From the NCBI GenBank assembly GCA_963729815.1, contig CAVSPU010000001.1, positions 372,001 to 436,000 on the forward strand: a stretch of 64,000 nt of DNA. The letters run 5' to 3'. This DNA comes from DAHUXN01 sp963729815. Its GTDB lineage: Bacteria; Acidobacteriota; Terriglobia; Acidiferrales; UBA7541. Positions 8,575 through 16,743 of this stretch are shown piece by piece. Within the stretch, counting starts at the first letter, position 1, and every line of letters starts with the position of its first letter. Made by a program: the position numbers and the translations under genes. The notes beneath the pieces were generated by a model that did not search any database, was not told the origin of the DNA, and saw only the letters and a program-made list of their open reading frames with translations.

Positions 8575-9460
8575 TGGCTTTTCTCTCTCTCCCGAACGGA
8601 ATTTTGCGAAGCGCCCAGTGGCAGACAAACATCAAGACCAATGCCGCGACAAAGATCACCCATCCGGAGAACTCATGGAAGAATCCTTGTGCCATGCTGG
8701 GGCCGAAATGATAAGTCAATAAACCCGCACCCATGATTCGGATGGCATTACTGACAATGGCGATGGGAATCATCAGGATCACCAAGAGCCACCGCACCCA
8801 AAGCCTGCGCTCGGTCAAATAACCATATGCAATCGCAAGCGTTATGAGAGTCATCAGAGAACGGATGCCACTGCATGCGTCGACGACCTCGAGGGTATAG
8901 TTAGGCAAAATGATGAGATTGCCTTCGCGCAAAACAGGAACGTTGATCAACTGAAGCCAAAACGTGGCGAATCGAGAAGCTATGAGCTGCAACGGGAAAG
9001 TGATCTGATTGTAAATGATCGTGGGAATTGGAATCATGAGGATCAAAAAGCCTAGCGGGAATGTTACGGCGCGAAGAAGTCTCCAGCCACCCACGAACAG
9101 GACGCAGCCGCCAATCAGTACTAGCATCGAAAACCGGCTGGTAAAAAGTTCCGCGCCAAGCGAGCCCACTAACAACAGGGCGATCGCACAAAGCATCACT
9201 ACCAAGCCGAAATTCGATGGTTTCAGGGCAATCTTTGTTAAGCGGTCCCGCCCTTTCCAAAACACATAACCCGCAAAGACGGGTACCAGAAACCCGTGCC
9301 CGTAATTAGGATCTCGCCACCAATTAAGCACCAAGGACTCTAGAATCGGGCCGTAAAGAGCAAGGAAAAGCACTGAGAGCAAGCCAAGCCAAATGCCCCA
9401 TGGGACGCGGTCTTGGATCGTGTTGGGTGCCACAAGTGCTCGTGTTGTCGATGGTCCCAT
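8567..9460 (-). CDS. xrtA: exosortase A, transmembrane PEP-CTERM protein-processing transpeptidase
   Basis: A polytopic inner-membrane cysteine transpeptidase of 297 residues with about eight predicted helices. The catalytic triad is visible: Cys196 in VVDACSGIRSL, Arg241 in SNAIRIM and His262 in GFFHEFSGW. It cleaves PEP-CTERM tails and probably attaches the proteins to an acceptor as they leave the membrane. It heads the xrtA-epsI-prsT cluster. The only PEP-CTERM substrate seen in the window is the gene at 4576-5133; others are expected elsewhere. The EPS genes at 45-56 kb, which carry XrtA-associated families (deacetylase, FemAB, secretion ATPase, sugar transferase), support the exosortase A subtype. 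Confidence 0.93.
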   Translation of the reverse strand: MGPSTTRALVAPNTIQDRVPWGIWLGLLSVLFLALYGPILESLVLNWWRDPNYGHGFLVPVFAGYVFWKGRDRLTKIALKPSNFGLVVMLCAIALLLVGSLGAELFTSRFSMLVLIGGCVLFVGGWRLLRAVTFPLGFLILMIPIPTIIYNQITFPLQLIASRFATFWLQLINVPVLREGNLIILPNYTLEVVDACSGIRSLMTLITLAIAYGYLTERRLWVRWLLVILMIPIAIVSNAIRIMGAGLLTYHFGPSMAQGFFHEFSGWVIFVAALVLMFVCHWALRKIPFGRERKANA

Positions 9461-9973
9461 TGGCTTTCCTGAATGCCGAACTATTCAGTTGTTAAGCACC
9501 CGAGCGGGATCAGGGTACAAGTGATAACGCTTTGCGCTTGCCGTCCACAGCTTCCATTGCAAGACGATTACCTAAGTGCCGGTTTTCTAGCATAAACTCG
9601 TCTGTATATGGTTCATTATGAGCGACTTATATTGAGCATTTGTGTGCTGCCGATGAAGGTTACCACATGTGGCGCAATATGCAAGATTTTGCATCTCGGC
9701 GGACACTTTGTTTCCCGGAACTACGGCGGGAAAGGCAACTGGCCTGGTCGATTCGGGATCTCTTCTTTCTTCTTCTGATTCCAATCAAACGGGAATTTGA
9801 CACTAAATCTAAAGACCTTATCGTAGTTCGTTTTGTAAATTTATGAACCTGCAACCTCAACTCAGAACAAAGCTCAAATGCCTAAAGCCACCAATTCCAA
9901 TCTCAAGTCTAACTTTCACAAACAAGAGAATCTCTCACGCACTTACTTCCAACTTAAGATAAGGAGGAGTCAC

Positions 9974-10087
9974 TTGGCCCTTCCGCATCCAGTTGCTGGG
10001 ATAATCGTTTCGGAATTGGGTCCATTGGGTCCGGATAAGGCGTTCTACGCAAGAAGTCGATGGGCTCAAACTTACCTCTCCATATAA
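9974..10087 (+). CDS. possible 37-residue peptide gene with TTG start
   Basis: A near-perfect Shine-Dalgarno sequence, AAGGAGGAGT (9961-9970), lies five bases before a TTG codon that opens a 37-codon frame. The peptide begins MALPHPVAGIIVSELG and ends in a charged and aromatic segment ending TYLSI. The stretch is more GC-rich than the surrounding gap. No family is recognised and there is no signal peptide or membrane helix. It sits about 270 bases upstream of had on the same strand, so it could also be a leader peptide. The evidence is the ribosome-binding site alone, so this is a weak call. Confidence 0.25.
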   Translation: MALPHPVAGIIVSELGPLGPDKAFYARSRWAQTYLSI

Positions 10088-10270
10088 TTGAACATTCGTT
10101 TGATTATGAAAATACGAGAGCGCTCCATGACCGTCGAATGTCAGTGATGCAGAGGAGTTCCGCCACCCACGTCTTGAATGTCGATTTAAATTTCGCTTAC
10201 CTCAAAAAACCTTAAGAAAGAAGAGATTACGCCTGCATCCAGCCTCAATGTGCGCTAGTCACGCAAGGCT

Positions 10271-10284
10271 GTGATGCCAGTCAC
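10271..10284. promoter_or_regulatory. CRP/FNR-family-like operator upstream of had
   Basis: The palindrome GTGA-TGCCAG-TCAC matches the CRP core TGTGA-N6-TCACA (here T-GTGA...TCAC-T). It ends 71 bases before the GTG start of had, a suitable place for activation or repression of the benzoyl-CoA operon. Similar sites occur at 23309, 24356 and 24378. The cognate regulator is not in the window. Confidence 0.5.
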
Positions 10285-10355
10285 TGCTTCCTGTGAGTCT
10301 CAACGGTATCGTTTGTTGAACAGAAGTTCAAAGCGGGGACGGAAAGAGGTCCACA

Positions 10356-11462
10356 GTGACGAGCGTTCGAGGAGGATACGGGTTCCAATTGAAGGCTTCG
10401 AACGCTCCTCTGCAGCGAGTTCAACTTCCGACTCTTACCCCTGCCCCTGACGAAGTCGTCATTGAGGTCGCCGGTTGCGGTGTTTGCCACACTGACGTTG
10501 CGTTCGCTATCGACGGTGTGCCCACGCGTCATCAACTCCCTCTTATTCTTGGACACGAAATCTCCGGACGCGTGGTTGCGGCAGGTGGCCAAGTCGGAAA
10601 TTGGTTGGGACGATCCGTGATCGTTCCCGCGGTGATTTCCTGCGGCGTGTGTCCCGCCTGCCGGGCAGGACGCCCCAGCGTTTGTCGCCAACAATTTATG
10701 CCCGGCAACGATGGCAATGGAGGATTCGCAACCCAGGCGCTGGTCCCGGCGCGCGGTCTGTGTGCTGTCCCTGAAATTCTCCCATCGGGCACGACGCTCG
10801 CGATGCTTTCCGTTGTAGCGGACGCAGTGACAACTCCATACGAAGCGATCCGAAGGTCAGGGCTCGGACCTGACGATGTGGCCGTCTTCGTGGGCGTCGG
10901 GGGTGTTGGCGGATTCGGAGTTCAGATTGCGGCCGCCCTAGGTGCGGCAGTCGTGGCCATTGACGTAGACCGGGAGCGACTCGACCTTGTCTCACAACAC
11001 GGTGCACGACTGGTCCTTGAGGCCGATTCTACAGACCTCAAGGGCCTCAGGGCTGCGGTACGCACGTTTAGCAAAGAATCCGCGCGGAAAGGCATCGGCC
11101 TCAAGATTTTTGAAATGAGCGGTACGCCTGCGGGTCAAATCACTGCCTTTGGGCTCCTGGATCACGGTGCGTATCTTGCCGTGGTGGGCTTCACGCCCAA
11201 GCCGGTCGAATTGCGTCTTTCCAATCTCATGGCCTTCGATGCGACTGCGCGCGGCAACTGGGGTTGTCCACCAGACCAATACCCCGCGGCGCTGCGACTG
11301 GTTCTCGAAGGAAAAGTCACTCTATCTCCGTTTATTGAGATGCACGAACTCGATGATGCTCCGGCAATCATGGAAGCAGTTAAAAAGCATGCATTGCGGC
11401 AGCGCGTGATCCTGCGGCCCAGGCGCAGTGAGCAAAACCTATCGATGGAGACAGCCCAGTGA
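10356..11462 (+). CDS. had: 6-hydroxycyclohex-1-ene-1-carbonyl-CoA dehydrogenase
   Basis: A 368-residue zinc-dependent medium-chain alcohol dehydrogenase, the same length as characterised Had enzymes. Had oxidises the 6-hydroxy intermediate with NAD to 6-oxocyclohex-1-ene-1-carbonyl-CoA, after dienoyl-CoA hydration in the benzoyl-CoA pathway. Visible features are the catalytic-zinc region CGVCHTD (41-47) and GHE, the four-cysteine structural zinc loop CGVCPACRAGRPSVC, and a Rossmann motif GVGGVGGFG. The start is a GTG at 10356 with AAAGAGGT just upstream. It overlaps oah by four bases (GTGA). The assignment to Had rather than a generic alcohol dehydrogenase rests on length and on direct coupling to oah and bzdNOPQ. 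Confidence 0.9.
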   Translation: MTSVRGGYGFQLKASNAPLQRVQLPTLTPAPDEVVIEVAGCGVCHTDVAFAIDGVPTRHQLPLILGHEISGRVVAAGGQVGNWLGRSVIVPAVISCGVCPACRAGRPSVCRQQFMPGNDGNGGFATQALVPARGLCAVPEILPSGTTLAMLSVVADAVTTPYEAIRRSGLGPDDVAVFVGVGGVGGFGVQIAAALGAAVVAIDVDRERLDLVSQHGARLVLEADSTDLKGLRAAVRTFSKESARKGIGLKIFEMSGTPAGQITAFGLLDHGAYLAVVGFTPKPVELRLSNLMAFDATARGNWGCPPDQYPAALRLVLEGKVTLSPFIEMHELDDAPAIMEAVKKHALRQRVILRPRRSEQNLSMETAQ

Positions 11463-12568
11463 AAAATCACAATCTCGCCGAAGGCGTTGCTTCGAGGGAG
11501 ATCCTGGTGGAACGACGACCAGTACGCGATCGCTCCGGGAAAAAAGTCGAAGGTCTCCATAATGTTTGGATCACATTGAACAATCCGGGCGAGCTCAATA
11601 GTTACACCGTCTCGATGGTCAAAGAAATAATTCTGGCATTACGCGAGGCGAGCAACGATCGCGCAGCGGTGGCTGTCGTTTTGACAGGCACAGGAACACG
11701 CTCTTTCTGCAGCGGCGGAAACACGCGCGAGTATGCCGAGTATTACGCCGGCGCGCCCGCCGAATACCGCCAGTACATGCGTCTTTTCAATGACATGGTC
11801 ACGAGTGTTCTGCAATGCGACAAACCCGTTATTTGCCGGGTAAACGGAATGCGCGTCGGCGGCGGCCAGGAAGTGGGCATGGCCTGCGACTTCTCGATCG
11901 CCAGCGATCTCGCCATCTTCAGTCAGGCTGGACCGAAGCACGGTTCTGCCCCGGATGGAGGAAGCACCGATTTCCTTCCCATATATGTCGGCATCGAGCG
12001 TGCCATGTATAGCGGAACTCTCTGCGAGACATGGAGCGCGCATCGTTTCTATTGGTTTGGCGGGCTGACGCAGATTGTTCCTGCGTTGAAGGTTGACGGC
12101 CGATGGATCGCAAATCCCTTGGTGGTGACCGACCGTGTATTGGATGAATACGGACGCGTGGTGCTCGGAGAATGGAAGACGGCTCAGGCTCGCGAAGAAG
12201 GAAAATCACTGCTGGCCAAGAGCGTTGTGGATCTCTCGCTGCTTGACGACGCTGTCGAGGAGATGTGCACGAAGTTCCTCTATACGATGCCCGATTGCCT
12301 CATCAAGACCATCGAGAGCCTCCGCAAGCACAAACTCCAGCACTGGGACAAGAATCGGGAAAGTAATCGCGCATGGCTTTCGCTCAACATGATGACGGAG
12401 GCCAACGCGGGCTTCCGCGCTTTCCATTACGGAAGCAAAGAACAACGAGAAGTCGATTTCATTCGCCTCCGACAGCGGCTCGCCGAGGGCGTACGTTGGG
12501 GTGAAGGTCTGGTTCGCGAAATCGCTCCGTGGGTGGCGGGAGCAGAGACCTTGAAAGCTGCAAAGTAA
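11459..12568 (+). CDS. oah: 6-oxocyclohex-1-ene-1-carbonyl-CoA hydrolase (ring-cleaving)
   Basis: A 369-residue crotonase-superfamily protein, the size of Oah (about 375), clearly longer than the usual 260-residue enoyl-CoA hydratases. Oah adds water to the oxo-enoyl-CoA and hydrolytically opens the ring, giving 3-hydroxypimelyl-CoA. The oxyanion-hole and core motifs are seen in SFCSGGN.REY and VNGMRVGGGQEVGMACDFSIASD, followed by GPKHGSAPDGGSTDFLP, typical of this family. The long C-terminal helical part matches the subfamily. The GTG start overlaps the had stop (GTGA), so the pair is translationally coupled. This gene is one of the most diagnostic markers for the anaerobic benzoyl-CoA pathway. 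Confidence 0.93.
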   Translation: MKNHNLAEGVASREILVERRPVRDRSGKKVEGLHNVWITLNNPGELNSYTVSMVKEIILALREASNDRAAVAVVLTGTGTRSFCSGGNTREYAEYYAGAPAEYRQYMRLFNDMVTSVLQCDKPVICRVNGMRVGGGQEVGMACDFSIASDLAIFSQAGPKHGSAPDGGSTDFLPIYVGIERAMYSGTLCETWSAHRFYWFGGLTQIVPALKVDGRWIANPLVVTDRVLDEYGRVVLGEWKTAQAREEGKSLLAKSVVDLSLLDDAVEEMCTKFLYTMPDCLIKTIESLRKHKLQHWDKNRESNRAWLSLNMMTEANAGFRAFHYGSKEQREVDFIRLRQRLAEGVRWGEGLVREIAPWVAGAETLKAAK

Positions 12569-12624
12569 TTTGAGTCTGGTTTGACGGGTACAGACTGGCC
12601 ATGAGGTAAGAGAAGAGGCTTGGG

Positions 12625-13353
12625 ATGCAAGCGGAGTCGGGCGCACTTGCGGGAAAGGTTGCGATTGTGAGCGGCGGGTCGGGGGCAATCGGGACCGCGA
12701 TCCTGGACGCCTTCGACCAAATAGGTGTGCGGGCGATATCTCTTGACCTTTCCGGACCCAGTGAGAACCACAGGTGGGTCAAATGCGATGTCCGTGAAGA
12801 TAATTCTGTCGCTGCCGCAGTTGACTCTGTGTACAAAACAGAAGGCCGGATCGATCTCGTCGTCCATGCCGCTGGCATTTCGCGCGATTCAGTTCTTTGG
12901 AAGATGACCCTCGAGGATTGGGATTCCGTGCAGGCTGTGAACCTCCGTGGGGCGTTCCTGCTCATCCGCCACTCTCTCCCGCTGTTACGCCGCGGATCGA
13001 GTGGGCGGATCGTGCTGATCGGTTCCATCAACGGCTCGCGCGGAAAGTTTGGTACCTCTGCCTACTCCGCAAGCAAAGCCGGACTGATCGGACTCACCAA
13101 GAGTCTCGCCAGAGAGGTTGGCCGTTTTGGAATTCTCGTCAACGTAGTCGAACCCGGGTGGGTGCGCAGCCCGTTGACGGAAGTTGTGCCGCAAGCGGTG
13201 AGAGATGCCGCGCTCGCAGAGAGTGTCTTGGGAAGTTTCTTGGAGCCCGCAGATGTCGCAGCATCCGTCGTATTTCTTTGTGGGTCCGGTGCGAACCATA
13301 TCACTGGGCAGATTCTTCGCGTGGATGGGGGACAGTATCTCGGGGGCACTTAA
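12625..13353 (+). CDS. short-chain dehydrogenase/reductase, possibly a 3-hydroxyacyl-CoA dehydrogenase
   Basis: A 242-residue classical SDR related to FabG. It has the cofactor motif SGGSGAIG near residue 17, HAAGISRD, a catalytic serine (IGSINGSRG) and YSASK (catalytic Tyr and Lys). The acidic residue after the second strand (LDLSG) suggests NAD rather than NADP. It lies between oah and bzdN with a 56-base gap upstream and a short gap downstream, so it is probably co-transcribed. A role oxidising 3-hydroxypimelyl-CoA, the Oah product, is attractive but inferred; another hydroxyacyl-CoA or alicyclic substrate is possible. Confidence 0.8.
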   Translation: MQAESGALAGKVAIVSGGSGAIGTAILDAFDQIGVRAISLDLSGPSENHRWVKCDVREDNSVAAAVDSVYKTEGRIDLVVHAAGISRDSVLWKMTLEDWDSVQAVNLRGAFLLIRHSLPLLRRGSSGRIVLIGSINGSRGKFGTSAYSASKAGLIGLTKSLAREVGRFGILVNVVEPGWVRSPLTEVVPQAVRDAALAESVLGSFLEPADVAASVVFLCGSGANHITGQILRVDGGQYLGGT

Positions 13354-13413
13354 TTGGGCCGCCGTATCGAGCAAAGTTTCGTTGCGAAAACCGGAAAAAG
13401 GAATGTCACTCTC

Positions 13414-14580
13414 ATGAAAGCTCGCACATTTGAAGCCTGGCGGGGCAAACCGCTCGACGAAGTCCTCTACGAGTGCCGGGAACTGTTCGAGGATATGACT
13501 TTCCCAACAGTGCGCCGCTGGCGCGAAACCGGCGGAAAAGTCGTTGGTCATTTCCAGGTGTACTTCCCGGAAGAAATTGTCCATGCAGCGGGTATGCTGC
13601 CTTTCAAAATTCATGGCGCTCAAATCGAGGCTGTTCAAGCCGATTCGCGGTTCGGTTCCTATCTCTGTTCCATCTTGAAGACTTCTCTCGAGCTGGCCTT
13701 GAGCAAGAGGGTCGAGCTCGAGATGTTCGTGACTCACCCCATCTGCGACGCGGCTCGCAACCTGGGAGCAATATGGGGCCGCAATTTTCCATATCCGTGC
13801 CAGATTCTTTATCTCCCCCAGAATACAAATTCGCCGGCTGCGATCACATATCTCCGAAACGAATACGCACGGCTGCAGGGCGAGATCGAAAAACTGATTG
13901 GACGGCCCGTCGAAGAGGACGATCTACGCTGGTCCATAGCTGTGTACAACCGCAACCGCGCTCTGCTCCGTGAACTGTATGCGATGAAGCGCGACACACC
14001 CTGGCTAATTTCCGTGGACGAAGCTTACGTTCTGACGGCCATCGGCGGGCTGATGCCTCGCGAAGAGCACAACGAACTGCTCCAAGCGGTGCTTCCCCAA
14101 ATCGCTGCGCGTCCCAACAAGAAACAGGACAAGATACGGTTGGTCTTCGAAGGCGGGTTCTGCGAGCAGCCGCCGCTGGACCTGATTCGCGCGATCGCCC
14201 GCTCTTGTTACGTCGTCGATGATGATCTCTTGATCGGACTTCGCTGGATTTTGGAGGACGTGCCCCTCGACGGTGATCCGCTATTTAACCTCGCCTCGGC
14301 CTATCTCGAAAAGAGTTCTTACAGCCCCGTCCAGCATGATCTCCGCAAGCCCAAGGAGAAGATGCTGATCGAACGCATCAGGAATTCCCGCGCGGATGCA
14401 GCCATTCTGACAGCAGCGAAAATGTGTGAGCCTGGCCTGGAAGAGCAAGTGGCTTACCTCCACGCGTTGGACAAGGAAGGTATCCCCTACTTCATCAGTG
14501 AGTTCGAAGAAAAAATGACGACCTTCGAACATATGGAAATTCAGCTCGAGACTTTCGTCGAGAACATTCTCTTTAGTTAA
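13414..14580 (+). CDS. bzdN: benzoyl-CoA reductase, BzdN (BcrC-type) subunit
   Basis: A 388-residue member of the HgdB/BcrB-BcrC family, one of two subunits that form the substrate-reducing module of ATP-dependent class I benzoyl-CoA reductase. The module dearomatises benzoyl-CoA to cyclohexa-1,5-diene-1-carbonyl-CoA using two low-potential electrons. Candidate iron-sulfur ligands are Cys85 (GSYLCSI), Cys111 (HPICDAARN) and the cysteine in GGFCEQPP near 254. I chose ATG 13414, where family similarity begins, with AAAAAGGA upstream at somewhat long spacing; a TTG at 13354 abutting the SDR stop is in frame but unlikely. Length and gene order N-O-P-Q resemble the Azoarcus-type enzyme. Confidence 0.9.
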   Translation: MKARTFEAWRGKPLDEVLYECRELFEDMTFPTVRRWRETGGKVVGHFQVYFPEEIVHAAGMLPFKIHGAQIEAVQADSRFGSYLCSILKTSLELALSKRVELEMFVTHPICDAARNLGAIWGRNFPYPCQILYLPQNTNSPAAITYLRNEYARLQGEIEKLIGRPVEEDDLRWSIAVYNRNRALLRELYAMKRDTPWLISVDEAYVLTAIGGLMPREEHNELLQAVLPQIAARPNKKQDKIRLVFEGGFCEQPPLDLIRAIARSCYVVDDDLLIGLRWILEDVPLDGDPLFNLASAYLEKSSYSPVQHDLRKPKEKMLIERIRNSRADAAILTAAKMCEPGLEEQVAYLHALDKEGIPYFISEFEEKMTTFEHMEIQLETFVENILFS

Positions 14581-14616
14581 GGAAGGATCAAGCGATGGGC
14601 GATCGACAACAGGAAG

Positions 14617-15894
14617 ATGGCATTGTTGGCCGCGGCAATCGTGAGGGGGCTCGATCTTTTCCGCGAATGGTTTGCGGAACTGAACCGCACGGCGGAGCAG
14701 GGTGGCCCTTCGGCCTACGTTTTCGTGATGGGCAGCATGTGTGAAATCATGCGCACTTTCAACCTGCCTGTCGTTTTTCCGGAAATCAACTCCCTCCAGA
14801 TGGCCGTACGTCACGTAGCGCATGAATACCTCAACCAGGCCGAGGACTACGGCTATTCGCCGGACATCTGCGGCTACGTGAAGGCTGACGTTGCCGTCCA
14901 ACTTCGTGGCGGAGAACACCCAATGGGCCGCATTCCGAAGCCGTCCATCGCCGTGCTCACCAACGCCTGCAATACTTACATCAAATGGGCGGAGATCTGG
15001 GAGCGGATGTATCACATTCCGATCTTCACGCTCGATGTGCCCGGGACTCGAGCCGCGGGAACACAAACCTGGCCGGGTGATCCGGACTTTGAAAATGACC
15101 GGCGCTACGTGCAAGCCCAAATTACAGAGCTAATCACGCTCTGCGAACGCGTAACTGGCATCCGGTTCGATATCGATCGGCTCCGCGAAGTCATGTGTTG
15201 CGCGAATGAAATGTCCCGTGGATGGAAACAGGTACTCGAGTTCAACAAGACTCGTCCGTCGTTATTCAACGCGCTGACGGATGGAACCATCTACCTAGGT
15301 GTCACGAATAGCTTCCGCGGAACGCCGGAGGGCGGCCGTTTTTTCACCAACCTTGTGGAAGAGATGGCCTATAAAGCCGCGCACGGCATTGGCACACTCA
15401 CCGAAGAGAAGTACCGCCTGACATTCATTGGCGTTCCTTGCTATCCGATCTTTCGCAGGTTCAACGAAATGTTCACCGAATGGGGCGGAACGTTTGTCCA
15501 CTCGACCTACCTGTGGTTCGCCTCCGGCGGCGCCAATCTCGGTTTCGAGTACGACCTCGCGCGTCCGTTGGAAAGCCTGGCGGAAGGGGTCCTCATCAGC
15601 GTCCGCGATGCCATGGACAGCATGTTTTATCAGGAGCGCGCGATCATCGAAATGGTCGACACCTTCCATCTGGACGGTGTTGTCTACCATCCCATCAAGA
15701 GTTGCCGGACCACCTCTACTGGAATGGCCGACAATCGCCGGTCGGTGATGGCCGTTCGCGACATACCAAGCCTCTTCATCGAGTCGGACATGATGGACCG
15801 TCGTGTGGTGGGAGAAGCCCAGATGAAGAATCGCATCGATGCATTTTTTGAAGGCCTCGCATCCCGAAAACAACAGGAGGCCGCCGTCCGTTGA
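14617..15894 (+). CDS. bzdO: benzoyl-CoA reductase, BzdO (BcrB-type) subunit; true start probably 14595
   Basis: The second catalytic-module subunit of class I benzoyl-CoA reductase, HgdA/BcrB family, 425 residues as read. Cysteines likely to bind the iron-sulfur cluster are in GSMCEIM, LTNACNTY, GVPCYPIF and IKSCRTT. The ATG at 14617 is a poor start, with AGGA only two bases away. The ATG at 14595 has an ideal AAGGAAGG, but is out of frame by one base. Removing one G from the GGG at 14597-14599 would join it in frame, giving M-A-I-D-N-R-K-M before the annotated Met. A one-base insertion here is therefore likely. It lies between bzdN and bzdP, with short gaps on both sides. Confidence 0.88.
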   Translation: MALLAAAIVRGLDLFREWFAELNRTAEQGGPSAYVFVMGSMCEIMRTFNLPVVFPEINSLQMAVRHVAHEYLNQAEDYGYSPDICGYVKADVAVQLRGGEHPMGRIPKPSIAVLTNACNTYIKWAEIWERMYHIPIFTLDVPGTRAAGTQTWPGDPDFENDRRYVQAQITELITLCERVTGIRFDIDRLREVMCCANEMSRGWKQVLEFNKTRPSLFNALTDGTIYLGVTNSFRGTPEGGRFFTNLVEEMAYKAAHGIGTLTEEKYRLTFIGVPCYPIFRRFNEMFTEWGGTFVHSTYLWFASGGANLGFEYDLARPLESLAEGVLISVRDAMDSMFYQERAIIEMVDTFHLDGVVYHPIKSCRTTSTGMADNRRSVMAVRDIPSLFIESDMMDRRVVGEAQMKNRIDAFFEGLASRKQQEAAVR

Positions 15895-15927
15895 GACGGA
15901 AGAATCTTGTGGTGAAGGAAAACGAAG

Positions 15928-16743
15928 ATGGCCTACGCCGCCGGAGTTGATGTTGGGTCCACGCAAACAAAAGCGATTGTGATCGACGAGGCAAAGAGGA
16001 TCGTTGGTCGCGCACTTATCGATACCGGAGCGAATGTCGTGATTGCGGCCGAGCAAGCATTCGCACAGGCGCTTAAAAGCGCGAACGTTGAGGAAGAAGA
16101 GGTCGAGTATGTGATTGGTACTGGCTACGGCCGTTATCGCGTGACCTTTGGAAACTCCCAAGTGACCGAGATCAGTTGCCACGGCCGCGGGGCAGTGCAC
16201 ATGTTTCCAGCCACGCGTACGGTAATCGACATGGGCGGCCAGGACACCAAGGCCATCCGGGTCCGGCCGTCGGGCGAGATTGTGGATTTTTGCATGAACG
16301 ATAAATGCGCTGCCGGCACAGGAAGATTCTTGGGAGCGGCGTCCAGTGCTCTCGACATTCCCCTCGATCAATTAGGCCCCACTGCGTTGCGTTCCGAACG
16401 GCCCGTGCGCATCAGCACCACCTGTACAGTTTTCGCCGAATCCGAAGTACTTTCCTGGCTGGGTCGAGGGAAAAAGATTGAAGACATTCTTCAGGGGGTT
16501 CACCTGTCGATTGCCGCGCGCTCCATCGGTCTGCTGCGCCGCGTAGGAGTCGAGGAAGCAATCACTTTTACGGGCGGTGTGGCGCGCAACATCGGAATGA
16601 TTGAAGCGCTGCAAAATGGGCTCGGCGCCAAGTTGAACGTGAGCGAAGATTCGCACTTCATGGGTGCCCTGGGGGCCGCGTTATTCGCTTGGGATCATGT
16701 TCTGGCGGGGCGCGCGCCGGCTGCCACCGGGAGGTCGTCATGA
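15928..16743 (+). CDS. bzdP: benzoyl-CoA reductase ATPase subunit BzdP (BcrA/BadF/HgdC family)
   Basis: A 271-residue acetate/sugar-kinase/Hsp70-fold ATPase. With BzdQ it forms the electron-activation module, which hydrolyses ATP to drive electrons from a ferredoxin into the catalytic subunits. Motifs: the phosphate loop DVGSTQTK (8-15), the second nucleotide site DMGGQDTKAI (101-110), and GTGYGRY. The two cysteines that share one [4Fe-4S] cluster across the dimer are Cys127 (NDKCAAGTG) and Cys166 (TCTVFAESEV). The short length without an N-terminal extension, shared by both ATPase subunits, fits the Azoarcus Bzd type rather than the Thauera Bcr type, whose BcrA is about 440 residues. Confidence 0.92.
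   Translation: MAYAAGVDVGSTQTKAIVIDEAKRIVGRALIDTGANVVIAAEQAFAQALKSANVEEEEVEYVIGTGYGRYRVTFGNSQVTEISCHGRGAVHMFPATRTVIDMGGQDTKAIRVRPSGEIVDFCMNDKCAAGTGRFLGAASSALDIPLDQLGPTALRSERPVRISTTCTVFAESEVLSWLGRGKKIEDILQGVHLSIAARSIGLLRRVGVEEAITFTGGVARNIGMIEALQNGLGAKLNVSEDSHFMGALGAALFAWDHVLAGRAPAATGRSS

Larger units (their letters stand above)
9461..10355. other. long AT-rich intergenic region between xrtA and had
   Basis: This 895-base divergent region must contain the promoters of xrtA (minus) and had (plus). It is visibly richer in A+T than its neighbours. Contents: a 16-base palindrome ATGCAA-GATT-TTGCAT at 9679-9694; a candidate 37-codon gene at 9974-10087; three copies of a GAATGTC-like element (GAACATTCG 10090-10098 inverted, CGAATGTC 10135-10142, GAATGTCG 10176-10183); ATTTAAAT near 10184-10191; and a CRP-like site at 10271-10284. 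A 68-codon frame at 9640-9846 has no coding character that I trust. Confidence 0.55.

Noticed and set aside
9558..9573. Possible sigma-54 promoter for xrtA (AGG...TTGCA on the minus strand)
   Set aside because: The spacing fits, but the -24 element is poor (only GG conserved); too weak to call.
9640..9846. 68-codon plus-strand frame in the xrtA-had gap
   Set aside because: No ribosome-binding site, AT-rich composition and no recognisable motif.
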